This document shows positions 46,331 to 55,400 of a stretch of 64,000 nt of DNA, piece by piece. The stretch is from positions 4,548,676-4,612,675 of the forward strand of contig NZ_CP147012.1 of NCBI RefSeq assembly GCF_037126285.1. Direction: 5' to 3'. The translations under genes and the position numbers were made by a program. The stretch is from Bernardetia sp. MNP-M8 (GTDB lineage: Bacteria; Bacteroidota; Bacteroidia; Cytophagales; Bernardetiaceae). Each line of letters opens with the position of its first letter. Positions within the stretch are counted from its first letter, which is position 1. The notes beneath the pieces were generated by a model. It had not been told where the DNA came from and searched no databases. It saw nothing but the letters and a program-made list of their open reading frames with translations.

Positions 46331-47374
46331 TTAACTAGTAGCTTCGAAAGCTTCAAAGTTAGAGTCAACATGAGTTTTGATAAGCTCACGCAACTGCTCA
46401 ATAGTAAGCCAGTCAGTATTTTCTCCAGAGCTATAAGAAAAACCATCTTCAACTACTTTTCCTCCATGATAACCTAAATATTTATTGACTTGCTCTTCGT
46501 AACTTGCAAAAGGAGCATTAGGAACAATAATAAAATGGTTTTCTAGTTCGATTGTATTCATCGAATCACTTTCTGTAATCATTTCTTCGTGAATTTTTTC
46601 TCCAGGGCGAATGCCTACTATTTCTTTCTTGCATTCGGGAGCGATTGCTTCAGCAACATCAAGAATACGATAAGAAGGGATTTTTGGAACAAATATTTCT
46701 CCTCCTTTAGCGTTTTCTAAAGCAAAAAGCACAAGATCTACTCCTTCTTCTAAAGAAATATTAAAACGTGTCATTCCTTCATGCGTAATTGGTAATTTAC
46801 CTTCAGCCCTTTTATTCATAAAAAATGGAATAACCGAACCACGAGAACCCATTACATTTCCATACCGAACCACAGAAAAACTAATTTCATTGCTTCCTGC
46901 GATATTATTAGCAGCAACAAAAAGTTTGTCTGAACAAAGCTTTGTTGCTCCATACAAATTAATAGGAGCTGCAGCTTTATCAGTAGAAAGAGCAACTACT
47001 TGTTTTACACCTGAATCAATAGAGGCTTCAATCAAATTTTGAGCACCCAAAACATTAGTCTTGATACATTCAAAAGGATTGTATTCAGCAGTAGGAACTT
47101 GTTTTAGAGCTGCTGCATGAATAACAATATCTACTCCGTGTAAAGCACGCATCAAACGTTCTTTATCACGAATATCTCCAATAAAATAACGAATGGCTGG
47201 GTATTTTTCTGGAGAAAAAGTTTGTGCCATTTCAAATTGTTTGAGCTCATCTCTAGAAAAAATAATCAAACGCTTTACCTTTGGGTATTTTTCCAAAATT
47301 GTCTTCACGAATTTTTTACCAAAAGAACCTGTACCACCTGTAATAAAGATGGATTTATGATTTAAGTCTAACAT
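46331..47374 (-). CDS. pseB: UDP-N-acetylglucosamine 4,6-dehydratase (inverting)
   Basis: The 347-residue SDR protein begins with the PseB-type Rossmann motif IFITGGTGSFGKKFVKTIL, then RDELKQFEM, FIGDIRDKERL, HAAALKQVPTAEYNPFE, STDKAAAPINLYGATKL (the catalytic Lys/Tyr-type region) and YGNVMGSRGSVIPFF. PseB converts UDP-GlcNAc to UDP-2-acetamido-2,6-dideoxy-4-keto-L-arabino-hexose, the first step to pseudaminic acid. It is separated from the pse string by 216 bp with inverted repeats, so the string may have its own promoter. Confidence 0.94.
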   Translation of the reverse strand: MLDLNHKSIFITGGTGSFGKKFVKTILEKYPKVKRLIIFSRDELKQFEMAQTFSPEKYPAIRYFIGDIRDKERLMRALHGVDIVIHAAALKQVPTAEYNPFECIKTNVLGAQNLIEASIDSGVKQVVALSTDKAAAPINLYGATKLCSDKLFVAANNIAGSNEISFSVVRYGNVMGSRGSVIPFFMNKRAEGKLPITHEGMTRFNISLEEGVDLVLFALENAKGGEIFVPKIPSYRILDVAEAIAPECKKEIVGIRPGEKIHEEMITESDSMNTIELENHFIIVPNAPFASYEEQVNKYLGYHGGKVVEDGFSYSSGENTDWLTIEQLRELIKTHVDSNFEAFEATS

Positions 47375-47464
47375 ACGTATCAGTTATATAATTTGCATAT
47401 AATAGAATGCAAAATTGATTAGTTGAGTTTGATTGAAATACAGTATTGATTTTGTGTGAATAAC

Positions 47465-48346
47465 TTATACTGTATCCATAAATGTTCTTTCTGTTTTATT
47501 GAAGAGAATAATTCCAATAATAAATACAACAACAGATAAGATTCCTAAGTAAGCAATATCTATCATAGTAATACTTCCTACTCCCAAAAATGCCATTCTA
47601 TAACCTTCCATCAAAGTAACTAATGGATTGTATTTGGCAGCCCATTCATATTTTTCAGGTATTTGAGATAGAGGATATAATACAGCAGAGAAAAACATTA
47701 ATAATTGAACGCCAAAACCAATAAAAATAGTCAAATCTCTATATTTTGAAGTCAGTGAAGATATAATAATTCCTAACCCTAAAGCTAATGTTCCACTTAT
47801 AGCCATGAGTAAAGGTAGGGTTAAGAGCCAAACAGATAAAATTAATTTTTCATCTGTAAAGAAATAAAAATAAGCTAACGAGCCAATAAGCAAAAGCAAG
47901 CTAATCCCAAAGCCAAGTAAAGCTGAAAAAATAGTAGAGATAGGAGTAACCAAACGAGGAAAATAAACTTTTCCAAAAATACTTTGATTGGCTGAAAAAG
48001 TAACAGCTGTGCCTTGTAAACATTTTGCAAAAAATGACCAAGATAAAGTGCTAACTAGATAAAATAAAAAAGGATGAACTCCATTTGTGGTAACATTCAT
48101 AATATTTCCAAATACAATCACATACAAAATAGTGGTCATGAAAGGAACAATAAAATGCCACATCGGGCCTAAAATAGTTTGTTTGTATTGAGCAACAAAA
48201 TCACGCTTTACAAAAAGATATATCAAATCTCTGTATCTCCAAACTTCTTTTAACTTTAAATCAAATAAACTACCAGTAGGAACAATTTCCTCTGTCCAAT
48301 ACTCATCTTGTAACTTTGTATTATCTTTATTAATTTCTTGAGTCAT
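47465..48346 (-). CDS. ABC-2 type polysaccharide export permease (Wzm-like)
   Basis: The 293-residue protein has an N-terminal cytoplasmic segment, then about six hydrophobic helices. Family blocks are YLFVKRDFVAQYKQTILGPMWHFIVP, VTTNGVHPFLFYLVSTLSWSFF and a C-terminal FNKTERTFMDTV. These match Wzm-type permeases that export O-antigen or other polysaccharides. The Wzt ATPase that such a permease needs is not in this window: upstream lies gmk on the other strand. It is 90 bp upstream of pseB. Confidence 0.88.
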   Translation of the reverse strand: MTQEINKDNTKLQDEYWTEEIVPTGSLFDLKLKEVWRYRDLIYLFVKRDFVAQYKQTILGPMWHFIVPFMTTILYVIVFGNIMNVTTNGVHPFLFYLVSTLSWSFFAKCLQGTAVTFSANQSIFGKVYFPRLVTPISTIFSALLGFGISLLLLIGSLAYFYFFTDEKLILSVWLLTLPLLMAISGTLALGLGIIISSLTSKYRDLTIFIGFGVQLLMFFSAVLYPLSQIPEKYEWAAKYNPLVTLMEGYRMAFLGVGSITMIDIAYLGILSVVVFIIGIILFNKTERTFMDTV

Positions 48347-48599
48347 TCTGTTTTTATTAAATTAGAATAGAGGTTTTTTGAGTGTAAATTATTTTATGAA
48401 CCACAAAATTAAAAATTTTTAGCTCATTTCTTATATCTATTTCATTTATATTTTGCCCCTTGATTTATATGGATTAAAAAAATAGAGTAGAAAATGATTA
48501 TTTTTTCGTAATTTTGTATGTAAACACTTGCAAAGAAAGTCAAAACTGTATCATTAAAAATCAGTTATAACTAGGTAAGCAATTACTTTACAACCATCT

Positions 48600-49214
48600 A
48601 TGAGCCAAAAATTAATTATTTTTTCTGCCCCTTCTGGAGCTGGCAAAACTACCATCGTCAAACATCTACTAGGTGTTTATCCTGAAATTCTGAGTTTTTC
48701 AATCTCTGCTACTACTCGCTCACCTCGTTCTTATGAAAAACCAAATAAAGACTATTATTTTATTTCTGTTAATGAATTCATAAAAAAAATGACAAATAAT
48801 GAGTTTATAGAACACGAACAAGTTTATGAAGGACTTTATTATGGAACATTACGGAGCGAGGTCGAACGCCTTTGGAGTCAAGGACAAGTTGTCGTTTTTG
48901 ATGTAGATGTAAAAGGAGGAGTTGCTCTCAAACAAGAATTTGGAGATGCTGCATTAGCCGTTTTTGTAAAACCACCTTCTATCAAAGAGCTTAGAAAGAG
49001 ATTATTGTCTCGCAAAACAGAAACCGATGAAACCCTCAAAGCACGAGTAGAAAAAGCAGAAATAGAAATGGAGTTTGCTCCTTTTTTTGATGAAGTTGTT
49101 ATTAATGATTCACTTAGTGAAGCCTTAGATTTTAGTGAAAAAATAGTAGAAGAGTTTATCTTAAAAAAGCCAAACCACAATCATCACCAACATCATAAAA
49201 ATACAACTCTATGA
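48600..49214 (+). CDS. gmk: Guanylate kinase
   Basis: The 204-residue protein has the P-loop APSGAGKTTI (residues 10-19), SATTRSPRSYEKPNKDYYFIS (GMP-binding) and DVDVKGG. It phosphorylates GMP to GDP in the cytosol and is an essential nucleotide enzyme. The C-terminus is extended by a His-rich tail (NHNHHQHHKNTTL), an oddity that could bind metal. Its stop overlaps the nadD start (ATGA), so the two are coupled. Confidence 0.95.
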   Translation: MSQKLIIFSAPSGAGKTTIVKHLLGVYPEILSFSISATTRSPRSYEKPNKDYYFISVNEFIKKMTNNEFIEHEQVYEGLYYGTLRSEVERLWSQGQVVVFDVDVKGGVALKQEFGDAALAVFVKPPSIKELRKRLLSRKTETDETLKARVEKAEIEMEFAPFFDEVVINDSLSEALDFSEKIVEEFILKKPNHNHHQHHKNTTL

Positions 49215-49783
49215 AAATAGGTCTTTATTTTGGTTCATTCAATCCCATTCATGTTGGTCATTTAATTACTGCTAACACAATGGCAGAAAATACAGATTTA
49301 GATCAAGTTTGGTTTGTTGTTTCACCTCATAATCCACATAAAAAAAAATCTTCACTTCTTCATGAGTTTGATAGGTATGATATGGTGCGCTTGGCGATAG
49401 CTGATAATGAAAAACTAAGTGTGAGTGATATAGAGTTTAGTTTGCCCAAGCCAAGTTATACTATAGATACATTGACATATATTCAAGAAAAATACCCCAA
49501 TCATCATTTTCAAATTTTGATAGGAGAGGATAATCTGACACATTTTCATAAATGGAAAAATCATGAGCAGATTTTGGAATATTATGGAGTTTTGGTTTAT
49601 CCAAGAGATGGAACTCCAAAAACAGAGTTTCATAACCATCCAAAAATAAAATTTGTAGAAGCTCCTTTATTAAATATTTCGGCTACTTATATTAGAGAAC
49701 TTATCAAGACTGAAAAATCTATTCGCTATCTTGTTCCAGAAGAAGTAGAAGTTTTGATTCGTTCAAAGAAATTTTATTTATAG
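49211..49783 (+). CDS. nadD: Nicotinate-nucleotide adenylyltransferase
   Basis: The 190-residue protein has the nucleotidyltransferase motif GSFNPIHVGHL (H-x-G-H, residues about 8-18), PHNPHKKKSSLL, SYTIDTL and the ISATYIRELI block. It joins ATP and nicotinate mononucleotide in NAD synthesis. It overlaps the end of gmk by 4 bp, showing translational coupling. The gene ends 87 bp before the promoter of the retron RNA region. Confidence 0.94.
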   Translation: MKIGLYFGSFNPIHVGHLITANTMAENTDLDQVWFVVSPHNPHKKKSSLLHEFDRYDMVRLAIADNEKLSVSDIEFSLPKPSYTIDTLTYIQEKYPNHHFQILIGEDNLTHFHKWKNHEQILEYYGVLVYPRDGTPKTEFHNHPKIKFVEAPLLNISATYIRELIKTEKSIRYLVPEEVEVLIRSKKFYL

Positions 49784-49869
49784 AATGTAGCCTTAAACTT
49801 TGGTAAGAGTTAAAATGTGCTGTAAATTTCAGTTTCTGAAAAAAAAAACGTAAAAATTTTAGCAAATGT

Positions 49870-49900
49870 TTTGCAGGTTAGAAATTTATTCTTACCTTTG
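49870..49900 (+). promoter_or_regulatory. Consensus promoter of the retron RNA
   Basis: TTTG (49870-49873), 19 bp of spacer, then TACCTTTG (49893-49900) matches the Bacteroidota promoter TTTG-N19-TAnnTTTG exactly. Transcription should begin near 49904-49907, about 27 nt before the first a1-like arm. A small hairpin (TAGAAACA with TGTTTCTA, 49906-49929) would form at the 5' end of the transcript. Confidence 0.75.
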
Positions 49901-49931
49901 AAGCATAGAAACACAAAAGGCTGTTTCTAAT

Positions 49932-50173
49932 AAAAATACAGTAGTTATAAATACCTTGCTTTCTAACTTCATTGTTAGAACGAATGACGTTTCGTCATTC
50001 AAGAACTTTTACATAGCATACATCACTACATACTATCTTTATGATGACTAACTACTACCTATACGCCATTTACGGTTTGAGTGCGCTGCACTTAAATAGC
50101 GTATAGGTAGTGTTAGTCTGGAGTTGATAGATATAGTCCTCAGATAATACGAAGATTTTATAACTGTATTTTT
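49932..50173 (+). ncRNA. Retron-type ncRNA (msr-msd), copy 1
   Basis: The 242-nt RNA is drawn from base pairing and from comparison with copy 2. The ends pair (a1/a2): 49932-49940 with 50165-50173 and 49944-49950 with 50158-50164. Hairpin A is 49961-49967 with 49974-49980; hairpin B is 49982-49989 with 49993-50000, loop TTT. A conserved linear stretch follows. Long hairpin C: GACTAAC (50046-50052) with GTTAGTC (50112-50118), a bulged T, then ACTACCTATACGC (50054-50066) with its exact complement (50099-50111), and a 32-nt loop with an inner 7-bp hairpin (50078-50084 with 50088-50094). This order, small hairpins then one long hairpin between paired ends, is that of msr then msd. The branching G and the msDNA ends are not assigned. 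Confidence 0.75.
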
Positions 50174-50193
50174 TAATTTCATTAAGAAAAAAT

Positions 50194-50453
50194 AAAATAG
50201 TAGCTCATAGTAGCTTTAATAATAGCAATGAATACCTTGCTTTCTAAGTTTTGTTCTTAGAACGAATGATGTTTCGTCATTCAAGAACTTTTACACAACA
50301 TACATCACTACATACTATCTTTAAGATGACTAACTAACTACTAGTAGTCATTTACGGTATAAGTGCGCTGCACTTAAATAACTACTAGTAGTTGTTAGTC
50401 TGGAGTTGATAGATATAGTCCTCAGATAATACGAAGGTTTTCAAAACTATTTT
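50194..50453 (+). ncRNA. Retron-type ncRNA (msr-msd), copy 2
   Basis: The second copy, about 281 bp downstream of copy 1, keeps the same structure with compensatory changes. Hairpin A is TTCTAAG (50242-50248) with CTTAGAA (50256-50262); a C-G pair of copy 1 is now G-C. Hairpin B (50264-50271 with 50275-50282) has one G-U pair. Hairpin C keeps GACTAAC (50328-50334), bulged T and GTTAGTC (50394-50400), but its 13-bp upper stem is AACTACTAGTAGT (50336-50348 with 50381-50393), unlike copy 1, around an almost identical 32-nt loop. The tail TGGAGTTGATAGATATAGTC is the same in both. Possible a1/a2 arms are 50194-50201 and 50446-50453 (8 bp), weaker than in copy 1. No separate promoter is seen. Confidence 0.72.
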
Positions 50454-50496
50454 CAAATATATAAAAAAAAAGAGAGTTTAACTACTCAAATCTTTA

Positions 50497-50547
50497 TGCA
50501 CTTCTATGTGCAACTCATCTGTCATTGTTTGAGATTCTCACCAATGA
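50497..50547 (+). promoter_or_regulatory. Two hairpins between the ncRNAs and the RT gene
   Basis: TGCAC (50497-50501) pairs with GTGCA (50508-50512). TCATTG (50522-50527) pairs with CAATGA (50542-50547) and encloses TGAGA/TCTCA (50530-50534 with 50536-50540). No U-tract follows directly, so these are not plain terminators; they may separate the stable ncRNA from the RT mRNA or serve as processing or attenuation sites. The remaining 230 bp to the RT start is AT-rich with no other feature. Confidence 0.45.
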
Positions 50548-50778
50548 TAGATAATAACAAACAAACAAATAGAAATTAATTAGTCTTTTTTAGCTTTTAC
50601 ACCTTAGTAAATTACCATTTTTTTTATTTAGATTAGCATTTAATCTAGTAAAAATGTTTTTTTTGCTATGTCATTTTTTGCTGAATAATTTTTAATTCAA
50701 GCAATTTCATTTTCTTATATTTTTATTTTTTATAAGAAATTGGAAAAAGTTGCCAAATTAACCTATTTGTTTATGTCA

Positions 50779-52389
50779 ATGACCCGTCAACAACTCTACG
50801 ACCAAATTCGTGCTACCTCAAAAGAAGACTACATTTTAACAGAAATGAAGCGATTAGGATTTTGGGGAGATTCTGAAAAACCAACTCTTGCTGAAGAACT
50901 TATCAATAGACAAGCAAGTCTTCGAAAAGAACTCGCAGAACTCACTCAAAAACAAAGACAATACGACAGCAGAGAAGCCATGCTAAAACAAATGCGTCTT
51001 GAACGCATGAAAGCTTCCAAAGAAAAACAACAAGAAACAAAAGCCAAAAACGAAGAAAAACGAAGAATAAAAGCTGAAAAATGGGCAGAAACCCAAAAAT
51101 CAAATATTATTTATTTGGGTGGAGAAGTTTCTAAAGGTCTTAATAATACTCTTTCAGATAAAGAGAAGTTAGAAAAACACAACCTTCCTTATTTTGAGAA
51201 TATTGTAGAATTTTCTTCAATAATAAATAAGCCTATTTCAGAACTTCGCTTCTTAGCTTTTCAACGCTCAGTTTCTAAAGTTAATCAATATCATAATTAT
51301 TACGTTCCAAAAAAATCAGGTGGAAAACGCCTTATTTCTGCACCAAAGCCAAAACTAAAAGCCACTCAAAATTGGATTAAAGCAAACATTTTAGATAAAA
51401 TTGAAGCTAATTCAACTGTTCATGGTTTTGTAAAAGAACGTTCTATTCTGACAAATGCAGAGCCACATCAAAATAAAAACTTAGTCATTAGTTTAGATTT
51501 AAAAGATTTTTTTCCTTCTATTTCCTACAAAAGAGTAAAAGGACTTTTTCTCAAATTTGGTTATTCCGAACAATTATCGACACTTTTTGCACTTCTGACT
51601 ACCCACAACGAAACTGATAAATTAAATGTTGATGGCGAAGTTTATTATGCTCAAAAGGTAGATAAAGAAACAGGAAAAACAAATCGCTTCCTTCCTCAAG
51701 GTTCGCCTGCTAGTCCTGCCATTACTACACTTATTGCCTACAAAATGGATAAACGTTTGGAAGGACTTGCCAAAAAAATGGGCTTTACTTACACTCGTTA
51801 TGCTGATGATTTGACTTTCTCTTCTGACTTAGATTTAAAAAAGGATGCAAAAAATACAGATAAAATCATTGGTTCATTGCTTTATTTTGTCAAAAAAGTA
51901 GTAAACAGCGAAGGTTTTGAAGTTCATCCAGACAAAACGCACATTATGCGAAAAGGAAATCAGCAAAAAGTTACAGGAATTATTGTCAATGAAAATGCTG
52001 ATAATAAATTAGGAATTGACAGAAAAACAATCCGAAAATTCAGAGCTTTTTTACATCAAACTTCTAAAACAGGTTGGAAAATAGATAAGTATGCAAAAGA
52101 TAAGAAGTGGGGAATTCATTCTGATCCAAAACAAGCAGCTCTAGGTTTTGCCTCTTTTATTAAAATGGTAGATACCAAAAAAGGAGAGAAATTTATAAAA
52201 CAAATAAACTCTATTCCTAATGCAGAAAATTATGTTGAAAATGCTGTTTTAGAAAATCCTACTCGTGCATTTGTTTCTGAGGAAAAGAATGATAAACAAG
52301 CTATTGAGTTAAATCAAAATCCAATAGAAGAACAAAATAAAGAAATAGAAAATCAATCAAATGAATCAGATTGGTGGGATATTTTTTGA
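50779..52389 (+). CDS. Retron reverse transcriptase
   Basis: I chose the ATG at 50779 (536 aa; 50773 is also possible); the TTG at 50740 lies in the likely promoter region. The RT domain (about residues 150-420) has the retron-specific NAxxH motif (NAEPH at 226-230), SLDLKDFFPSIS (motif 3), LPQGSPASPA, the catalytic YADD (341-344) and the VTG motif (VTGIIVN, 398-404). It lacks a maturase domain and HNH, so it is not a group II intron RT. The first 110 residues are unusual: a helical N-terminus and a basic coiled coil (MRLERMKASKEKQQETKAK). It should reverse-transcribe the upstream ncRNAs into msDNA, branching from a G in msr. The C-terminus is acidic and Asn/Gln-rich. Confidence 0.9.
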   Translation: MTRQQLYDQIRATSKEDYILTEMKRLGFWGDSEKPTLAEELINRQASLRKELAELTQKQRQYDSREAMLKQMRLERMKASKEKQQETKAKNEEKRRIKAEKWAETQKSNIIYLGGEVSKGLNNTLSDKEKLEKHNLPYFENIVEFSSIINKPISELRFLAFQRSVSKVNQYHNYYVPKKSGGKRLISAPKPKLKATQNWIKANILDKIEANSTVHGFVKERSILTNAEPHQNKNLVISLDLKDFFPSISYKRVKGLFLKFGYSEQLSTLFALLTTHNETDKLNVDGEVYYAQKVDKETGKTNRFLPQGSPASPAITTLIAYKMDKRLEGLAKKMGFTYTRYADDLTFSSDLDLKKDAKNTDKIIGSLLYFVKKVVNSEGFEVHPDKTHIMRKGNQQKVTGIIVNENADNKLGIDRKTIRKFRAFLHQTSKTGWKIDKYAKDKKWGIHSDPKQAALGFASFIKMVDTKKGEKFIKQINSIPNAENYVENAVLENPTRAFVSEEKNDKQAIELNQNPIEEQNKEIENQSNESDWWDIF

Positions 52390-52462
52390 GGAACATTATT
52401 TTTTAAGCTAAATTATTTCTCGTTTTACAAATCATTCTTATCTAAAAATAAAGAGTTATTTA

Positions 52463-52490
52463 GTAATTCGTAATTTTTAATTCGTAATTG
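52463..52490. repeat. Inverted TTACGAA-type repeat before the WGR gene
   Basis: GTAATTCGTAATTTTTAATT and the following TCGTAATTG form an inverted copy of the repeats at 4578-4606 and 29596-29643. It ends 7 bp before the ATG of the WGR gene, so the start region of this gene is contained in repeat DNA. Confidence 0.7.
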
Positions 52491-52497
52491 AAGTAAT

Positions 52498-55400
52498 ATG
52501 AAATTAATAGAACAAAGCAAACTCTTTTTTAAGCAAGGAAATTCGGATAAAGTCTATGAAATCGACCTTTGTGAAGTCGGAACAGATTTGTATGTAGTCA
52601 ATTTCAGGTTTGGAAAACGAGGCGCAAATCTAAAGGACGGAACAAAAACGCCTTCTCCAGTAGGAAAAATAAAAGCACAAGCCGTTTTTACATCCTTAGA
52701 AACTGAAAAAACGAAAAAAGGCTACAAAAAAGAAAGTCAGTCAAAAGAGAAAAAAGAAAAAGTTTTTCCATCTTCAATTTCTTCAAAAGAAGAAGCTATT
52801 TTGCAGCGTTTGAGAGAAGCTGTAAATAAAATAAATAGTCCGAATGAAGAACAGAAAAGTATTTTTAAATCAGAATGGAAAACGGGTAGAGTAGCTTGGC
52901 AAGTTGGTGAGCTAAAACTAAAATCAGCTATTCCTTTTTTAGTTGAATTAATTGAAGAAAATAATAGTTTGGAAACGGTAGAGATTTATTCTATTCTTTG
53001 GGCATTGGTGCGCTGTCAAGATGCGCAAGCAATTTCAATTTTTGAAACTTATGCCAATACTACTCATCCTGACCATATCAAAAAGATAGCGAAAGAAGGA
53101 TTGATGAGTGTAAATTTTGATGAAAAAATAGAAGCTCAATCACAAGCTAAAATTAATACAATTGCGAATTTAGTGCAGAGTTTGCCTCCAATTATTCAAG
53201 AATATACATTAAATCAAGATACAAAAGGGTTAGAAAAAGAAATTCAGTTAAGAATAAATGAAAAACAAAAAGATTTTCAATTCTTAGAAACGCTCTATTT
53301 GCTTGTTCATGTATATCCATTTTTGCAAAAAGTAGTTCTGAATTCACTTTCAAAAATGCCTATTCGTCCCCCATTTTTCAAGTATATCCGTTCAATTTAC
53401 AAACTGGCAGAACTGCGTGATGATACTAGAATTTTGGGTTTGCTCTCTTATCGTTTTGAGAAATCGACAGGAATGTATAAAAGTACGACCATTTCAGAAG
53501 ATGAAGACACAAGTCATTGGCATTATAGTTATAAAGTGAGAAGGTATATTTTTGAACTCAGCGAACAAGTAGCAGATATTACTAAAGAAGTTAAAACTAA
53601 AAATTCAAAAATTGGCTTTTCAGAGCAAACTAGAGAATATCTTCAGCGTAGAGATTTGAGAAGATTGAAAGATTTTGCATTAGAAACAGGAAATCACAAT
53701 TATGTAAAATTGGCTACTTCTATTCTGCTTTCTTATCAAAAAGAAGATTATCAAGCCCATTCTGTGAGTAGTTTTGGTTATGCGTCTTGGAATAGAACTA
53801 CTAGAAAATATACTCATAATTTTACAGTTTTTCCTGATAATGCCTCTTCTTTATTATTGAATTTGATTTTGAATGGAAATAATAAAGAACTAGAATTAGT
53901 CAGCAATAAATGGCGTAAAAAAGAAAAAATTACGATAGTTTCGGATAGTTGGTATGCACAGCCAACTGCTCAAAATGAGCAACCTTCTAGTTTGCAACGA
54001 ATAATGTTTTTTAACAGAAAAACGCTTCAAGAACAAAAAGAATTTCACAAAGAAGACAAAAGAACAGAGTTTTTTCCTCAAAAATGGGATGCTCTGCCAC
54101 AGGCTTACGTTCAACTTTTAGCAGAAGCAAAACTAGATAGTATACATGAGTTTGCCTATAAAAATCTCAAAGTACATTCAGAGTATGAAAATATAATTGC
54201 AAAATTTGATGTAAAACTTTTGAAAAAACTGATTTCTTCTGATTTTGAAATTCCTGCACTTTTTGGAGTAGAAATATGTAAGGATAAATTAAATGAAAAT
54301 TTTGATAAAGAATTGACTTTAATTCTCTTAAACTCAAAACTAGAAGAAGGACGAAGATTAGCAAAAGAAATCATAGAAAAGAACAGCCAAGAATTTACAA
54401 AAGATGTAAACTTTACACTTTTTGTCTCTGAGCTTATTTTTAATCAATATATAGATATCCGAAGCTGGATAAATCAGTTTTTACAAACTATTCCTTTATC
54501 AACTGAGAAATGGCAGATTATTGTAGGAAAAGCAATTTCTGAGATGCTTAGTACAGATAAAAATTATTCTACTCTATTACTTAAAGATGCTCAAAACATA
54601 TTGAAAGCAAACGCAAAACCTGTTTTAGAAAATGTAGGTTGGAATATTGTTTTGGAGCTTTTGGAAGACACAAACCTTCAAAATCAAGTTTTTGCGAGTG
54701 ATATTTTGCTTATTAAATCCAAACTGATAAAAGCAACTGATATTCCTTTTTCTATTTTGAATGGGTTTTTTGAGAGTAAATCAGAAGAGATACGAGCAAA
54801 TGGAATGGAAATTTTTGCAGATTATCCTGAAAGCGCACTTTTAGAAGCGCATCAACTTTTAGGAAATATGCTTATTTCTGCTTATCAAAATTTGAGAAGT
54901 TCGGCAAAAGAAATTATAATAAAACTTACTCAAAATAAAGTCAATCAGCAATCAAAAGAAGGAAAAGAGTTTTCTGAATCTATTGTAACAAAATTAGTTT
55001 TGGCTCTTCGTAAAAAAGACCCAGAAGAAATAAAACGAGAAGAAGCTGCAAAAATAAAAGCAGAACAAGAAAAACAGAACAAAGAAAGTGGAAATAATTC
55101 TGAAAATCAAAGTGAAAATGATTCTTCCGAACAGTTCAGTGTTCATAAAGAAATTGCAGATCTTTTAATCAATCATTTTGACTCTTATTTATCAAATGTT
55201 ACACTCAAAACTACGCTTAATCTTCTTCATGGAAATTATAGAGAAGGACAATTTGTAGGTTTTCATATTCTCAAAAACCATATTGTTGCTAATCAAACTA
55301 ATAAAGAAGAAGTTTCTATTCGTCAGATTGTTGCCTTAGCAGCTCACGAACTTTTAGAAATTCGTAGTTGGACATTAGAATATTATCAAAATAATGTTGC

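Noticed and set aside
39433-47374. Legionaminic or sialic acid cluster
   Set aside because: PseB, PseC, PseG and a PseI-type synthase (SGNHNQS) point to pseudaminic acid; no GDP-sugar Leg enzymes are seen.
49951-50440. The 281-bp direct repeat as an insertion sequence or CRISPR-like array
   Set aside because: There are only two copies, no ORF inside, no spacers, and internal stems with compensatory changes; a structured RNA fits better.
50740-50778. TTG start for the RT gene
   Set aside because: The region between TTG and the ATGs at 50773/50779 contains a possible promoter (TTGG and TATTTG) and the N-terminus aligns better with the ATG at 50779.
50779-52389. RT as a group II intron or diversity-generating retroelement
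   Set aside because: It has no maturase or HNH domain and no intron domain V nearby; no template/variable repeat pair is present; it carries retron NAxxH and VTG motifs.
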